A DNA stretch of 9,489 bases from Anaerolineae bacterium (GTDB lineage Bacteria; Chloroflexota; Anaerolineae; Aggregatilineales; Aggregatilineaceae), in NCBI GenBank assembly GCA_016929355.1, contig JAFGJA010000103.1:1-9489 (forward strand), given 5' to 3'. The translations under genes were made by a program, and so were the position numbers. Below are positions 6,649 through 9,489 of this stretch, piece by piece (positions within the stretch are counted from its first letter, which is position 1; each line of letters begins with the position of its first letter). The notes below the pieces were generated by a model. The model was not told the origin of the DNA. It made no database searches and saw only the letters and a list, made by a program, of their open reading frames with translations.

Positions 6649-7746
6649 TTGTTAGAAAAATGCAGGGCAACCTTCACTTTTGCCGAACACCAACTGCAAC
6701 ACCTGATCGAAACCCACCCTGACTATTTCCCCATGTATACGATCAACGGCCAGTGGAAACACGCGGGCGAAGCCTGGACCAATTGGTGCGAGGGCTTTCT
6801 GGGCGGCCAATTGTGGCTGGTCTACGAACAAAATGGCGATCCCTGGTGGCGTGAGCGCGCCGAACACTATTCCCGCCTGATCGAACACCGCAAAACGGAT
6901 CGCAATGTGCATGACCTGGGCTTCCTGTTCTGGTCCACCTGGAAACGTTGGTACGACCTGACCGGGGATGCTGCGATCAATGACGTGATCATTGAGGCAG
7001 GGCAAACGCTATCGCTGCGCTTCAAGGAAAAAGGGCAGTATTTGCGCTCCTTTGTCGCTGATGAAAGTCTGTTCATCGACATTATGATGAATGTGGGCAT
7101 TATCTTCTACGCGGCGCAGCAAACGGGCGATGCGGACCTGCTGCGCAAAGCCACGCAGCACTCGCTGACCACGCGGCGCTATCTCGTGCGCGGCGATGGC
7201 AGCACCTCCCACGAGGGTATTTTTAACACGGAAACGGGTGAATTTTTGCGCCAGAGCACCCACCAGGGCTGGCGCGATGATTCGTCGTGGGCGCGTGGCT
7301 TGGCCTGGGCACTGTATGGTTTTGGGACGGTCTACGGCTTTACGCACGATGTGCGCTTCCTGCAAACGGCGGAAGCCTGCGCCGCCTACTACATCGAACA
7401 CACCCCCGATCATGGTGTGCCCCCGAATGATTGGACCGACTCCGATCCCGTTCCCGCTTACGAAAGCTCGGCGGCAGCGATTGCGGCGAGTGGGCTGTTT
7501 AATCTGGCGCACCTCACCACCGATACCGTGCGGGCGCGCTTCTACCGCGAATATGCGCTGCGGATTGTGAATACGCTCACCGGACCAGAATTTCTGGCGA
7601 GTGATACACCCGGTTGGGAAGGGATTCTCAAGCACGGCACGTACCACCAGAAAAAAGGACTTGGCGTGGATGAGAGCGTGATGTGGGGCGAATATTTCTT
7701 CCTGGAAGCAGTCAGCAAAGCGATCAAGGAGTTGCAGCATGACTGA
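6649..7746 (+). CDS. Glycoside hydrolase family 88, unsaturated glucuronyl hydrolase-like
   Basis: This encodes a 365-residue enzyme of the (alpha/alpha)6-barrel GH88 type. It releases the 4,5-unsaturated uronic acid left at the non-reducing end of oligosaccharides by polysaccharide lyases, through hydration of the double bond. Motifs are KHAGEAWTNWCEGFLGGQLWL (residues 37-57), NVHDLGFLF (86-94), FIDIMMNVGIIFYAA (142-156), HQGWRDDSSWARGLAWALYGF (205-225) and PAYESSAAAIAASGL. D89 and D144 correspond in position and context to D88 and D149, the catalytic Asp pair of Bacillus UGL. No signal peptide is present, consistent with cytoplasmic action on imported oligosaccharides. The start is taken as TTG 6649, eight bases after AAGGAG; GTG 6640 would overlap that RBS. 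The gene overlaps the next by 8 bp. GH105 (rhamnogalacturonyl hydrolase) is the nearest alternative, but the HQGWRDDSSWARG segment points to GH88. The parent polysaccharide is unknown. Confidence 0.9.
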   Translation: MLEKCRATFTFAEHQLQHLIETHPDYFPMYTINGQWKHAGEAWTNWCEGFLGGQLWLVYEQNGDPWWRERAEHYSRLIEHRKTDRNVHDLGFLFWSTWKRWYDLTGDAAINDVIIEAGQTLSLRFKEKGQYLRSFVADESLFIDIMMNVGIIFYAAQQTGDADLLRKATQHSLTTRRYLVRGDGSTSHEGIFNTETGEFLRQSTHQGWRDDSSWARGLAWALYGFGTVYGFTHDVRFLQTAEACAAYYIEHTPDHGVPPNDWTDSDPVPAYESSAAAIAASGLFNLAHLTTDTVRARFYREYALRIVNTLTGPEFLASDTPGWEGILKHGTYHQKKGLGVDESVMWGEYFFLEAVSKAIKELQHD

Positions 7747-8518
7747 TGCGAATCGCGTGGCATTGGTGACAGGCGCGAGTCGCGGCATCGGGCGCGGGAT
7801 CGCGGGGGCATTAGGGGCAAAGGGTTGGCGTGTCGCTGTGAATTATCGCGGCAATGCGAAGGCGGCGCAGGAAACGGTTAGCGCAATTCAAGCTGATGGT
7901 GGCACAGCCGCAGCGTTTCAGGCGGATATTGGCAGCGCAGCAGACCGGGCGCGACTGGTTAAGCAAGTGCTGAACGCCTACGGGCGGATCGATGTGCTGG
8001 TCAATAACGCAGGTGTTGCGCCGAGTCAGCGCATAGATGTGCTGGAAATGACGGCTGAGAGCTACGAGCGCGTGATGGATACCAATCTCAAGGGACCGTT
8101 TTTCCTGACGCAGCAGATCGCCAAAGTCATGATCGATCTGCTGCAAGCTGGGACCATCACCACGCCCAAGATCATCAATATTAGCTCGATCAGCGCCTAT
8201 ACGAGCAGTCCTAACCGGGGCGAATACTGCCTCTCCAAAGCGGGCATGAGCATGATGACGCTGCTTTTCGCGGATCGCCTGGCGGAATACGGCATCAATG
8301 TGTACGAGGTGCGCCCCGGCATCATCGCCACCGATATGACCAGCACCGTCACCGAAAAATACGACAATTTGATCGCCGATGGCCTGACTCCGATCCGGCG
8401 GTGGGGCCAACCGGAAGATGTCGCGCAAGCGGTTGTCGCGCTGGCCGAAAATTATTTACCCTTTTCCACCGGAGAAGTCATTAACGTAGACGGTGGCTTC
8501 CATTTTCGCAGACTGTAG
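7739..8518 (+). CDS. Short-chain dehydrogenase/reductase (classical SDR)
   Basis: This 259-residue cytoplasmic Rossmann-fold oxidoreductase has TGASRGIG (11-18) at the cofactor site, NNAG (89-92), the active-site Asn in DTNLKG (N116), S150 in NISSISAY, and Y163/K167 in EYCLSKAG, a complete classical catalytic tetrad. R15 and NYRG (35-38) after the second strand suggest NADP(H) preference. PGIIATDM and GEVINVDGG complete the FabG-like pattern, and automated annotation would probably call it 3-oxoacyl-ACP reductase. In this setting a sugar or uronate-derived keto substrate (as for KduD-like or 4-deoxy-hexosulose-uronate reductases) is more plausible, but sequence alone does not decide. The ATG lies inside the end of the GH88 gene (8-bp overlap) with AAGGAG at 7726-7731, so translation is coupled. 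The next gene follows after 20 bp. Confidence 0.92.
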   Translation: MTDANRVALVTGASRGIGRGIAGALGAKGWRVAVNYRGNAKAAQETVSAIQADGGTAAAFQADIGSAADRARLVKQVLNAYGRIDVLVNNAGVAPSQRIDVLEMTAESYERVMDTNLKGPFFLTQQIAKVMIDLLQAGTITTPKIINISSISAYTSSPNRGEYCLSKAGMSMMTLLFADRLAEYGINVYEVRPGIIATDMTSTVTEKYDNLIADGLTPIRRWGQPEDVAQAVVALAENYLPFSTGEVINVDGGFHFRRL

Positions 8519-8538
8519 AATTAAAGGATGACCCTCTT

Positions 8539-9489
8539 ATGACGCAATATCGCCGTGTAGCCCAACTCAATACTGCCGCGAAATTCCGCGACTATCTGGC
8601 TTCGCTCAATATCGATCTCCCGTTCGATGAAACACTCGAATCCGGCCCTGATGCACCGCTTGCCCAGGCCCATTCGACCCGTAACTTCACCATGAGCAAC
8701 CGGTTTTGCGTCCTGCCGATGGAAGGCTGGGACGGGACAGAGGATGGTCATCCCTCCGAACTCACATTCCGGCGTTGGGAGCGTTTCGGCTTGAGCGGCG
8801 CAAAGCTGATTTGGGGCGGCGAAGCGGTAGCCGTGCGGCACGAGGGTCGCGCCAACCCGCACCAACTGATGATCAACGCTGACACGCTCGCCGATCTGGT
8901 CACGCTGCGCGAACGGTTGGTCGCGGCGCACACTGCCCATTACGACGCCGTCGAAGACTTAGTGATCGGTTTGCAACTCACCCATTCGGGCCGTTTTTCG
9001 CGGCCTGATCTCGGTGAGGGACTCAAATCACGCATCGCTTACCGTCACCCCTTGCTCGATCCAAAATTCGGCATAACCGACGACTCCGCGATCATGACCG
9101 ACGATGAACTTGACGAGTTGATCGGGGATTTTATCCAGGCAGCAAAATTAGCTCGCCAAGCCGGGTTTGATTTTGTCGATGTGAAACACTGTCATGGGTA
9201 TCTGGGGCACGAGTTGTTGAGCGCGATTGATCGTCCTGGCAAATATGGCGGCTCGTTTGAAAATCGGACGCGCTTTTTGCGGGACATCACGGCGGGAATT
9301 CGCGCCGCAGTGCCCGATCTGGCTATTGGCGTGCGCCTGAGCGCGTTCGACTGGATTCCGTTCCAACCGGGCGACGATCAGATCGGGGAGCCAGTGGAAT
9401 ATCCGGGCGATTATCCGTATGCGTTTGGCGGCGCGCCCAACGGCACAGGCATCGATCTCACCGAACCGCGCCAATTTCTCGATCTGTTG
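8539..9489 (+). CDS. NADH:flavin oxidoreductase / Old Yellow Enzyme family, 3' truncated by window end
   Basis: The first 317 residues of a TIM-barrel FMN oxidoreductase are present; the frame is still open at the last base. An N-terminal leader leads into NRFCVLPMEGWDG (54-66). Then come GLQLTHSGRFSRP (144-156), with the FMN-contacting Gln and the His-Ser-Gly-Arg run, and DFVDVKHCHGYLGHELLSA (211-229), the usual K-x-C-H-G-Y-L region. GKYGGSFENRTRFLRDI (234-250) follows, as in 2,4-dienoyl-CoA reductase/OYE-like proteins. Such enzymes reduce activated C=C bonds or related groups with NAD(P)H. Longer members carry a C-terminal Fe-S and NAD(P)-binding extension, and the window ends too early to tell. 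The start ATG has AAAGGA (8524-8529) nine bases upstream. It is third in an operon with GH88 and SDR genes, an uncommon partner for uronide catabolism. Confidence 0.9.
   Translation, partial: MTQYRRVAQLNTAAKFRDYLASLNIDLPFDETLESGPDAPLAQAHSTRNFTMSNRFCVLPMEGWDGTEDGHPSELTFRRWERFGLSGAKLIWGGEAVAVRHEGRANPHQLMINADTLADLVTLRERLVAAHTAHYDAVEDLVIGLQLTHSGRFSRPDLGEGLKSRIAYRHPLLDPKFGITDDSAIMTDDELDELIGDFIQAAKLARQAGFDFVDVKHCHGYLGHELLSAIDRPGKYGGSFENRTRFLRDITAGIRAAVPDLAIGVRLSAFDWIPFQPGDDQIGEPVEYPGDYPYAFGGAPNGTGIDLTEPRQFLDLL

Noticed and set aside
7009..7788. Long minus-strand open frame (259 codons) opposite the GH88 gene
   Set aside because: It lies wholly antisense to a gene with clear GH88 motifs, has no family signature or plausible RBS, and its residue mix is typical of a shadow frame in GC-rich coding DNA.
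7811..8428. Minus-strand open frame (205 codons) opposite the SDR gene
   Set aside because: Antisense to an SDR with a complete catalytic tetrad. The translation is rich in His, Arg and Ile with no recognisable fold motif.
7739..8518. Naming the SDR fabG or kduD
   Set aside because: Classical SDR motifs are shared by many subfamilies. There is no fatty-acid synthesis context, and nothing diagnostic of KduD can be read with certainty.
1..9489. CRISPR arrays, tRNA/rRNA genes, insertion sequences, prophage or toxin-antitoxin genes
   Set aside because: No regularly spaced repeats, no cloverleaf-like or rRNA-like segments, and no transposase or phage proteins were seen. All substantial open frames are metabolic, transport or signalling genes.

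Overview
The window looks like part of a bacterial chromosome carrying genes for carbohydrate uptake and catabolism. Base composition is moderate, and codon use is mixed AT/GC in the left half and somewhat GC-richer from about 6650 rightwards. The gene content (a YtfRT-YjfF type sugar ABC transporter, a membrane histidine kinase with free-standing receivers, a Gfo/Idh/MocA dehydrogenase, GH88, an SDR and an Old Yellow Enzyme relative) would fit a heterotrophic Chloroflexota bacterium of the Anaerolineae type. That placement is an impression from protein style, not a demonstrated assignment.

Left block (1-2515, + strand). The end of a two-domain sugar ABC ATPase is followed 2 bp later by a YtfT-like permease and, with an ATGA stop/start overlap, a YjfF-like permease. 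This is the E. coli galactofuranose importer order ytfR-ytfT-yjfF. The periplasmic binding protein is not in the window and is probably upstream. A short intergenic stretch (2516-2586) holds a perfect 9-bp GC-rich hairpin next to a TATAAT hexamer.

Signalling block (2587-5315, + strand). A 617-residue membrane histidine kinase (two TM helices around a large extracytoplasmic sensor, then HAMP, HisKA and HATPase) is followed by two single-domain response regulators. They share a C-terminal tail motif and have no DNA-binding or enzymatic output domain. The kinase has no receiver of its own, so the set resembles a hybrid kinase split into separate genes. Its position beside the importer suggests sugar sensing.

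Right block (5323-9489). A Gfo/Idh/MocA dehydrogenase on the - strand converges on the second receiver, with a 7-bp gap. It diverges from a + strand operon: a GH88 unsaturated glucuronyl hydrolase, an overlapping short-chain dehydrogenase, and an Old Yellow Enzyme family flavin oxidoreductase cut by the window end. The divergent intergenic region (6406-6648) holds two related LacI-type operator-like sequences. One lies at the predicted start point of the dehydrogenase transcript, which has a perfect TATAAT -10; the other lies just upstream of the GH88 operon. The simplest reading is one sugar-responsive repressor, not encoded here, controlling both arms. The enzymes suggest intracellular breakdown of unsaturated uronate-containing oligosaccharides, with the dehydrogenases and the flavoprotein acting on the released sugars. 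The exact substrate cannot be read from the sequence. No RNA genes, CRISPR arrays, insertion sequences or attachment sites were seen, and no gene-free stretch exceeds 300 bases.
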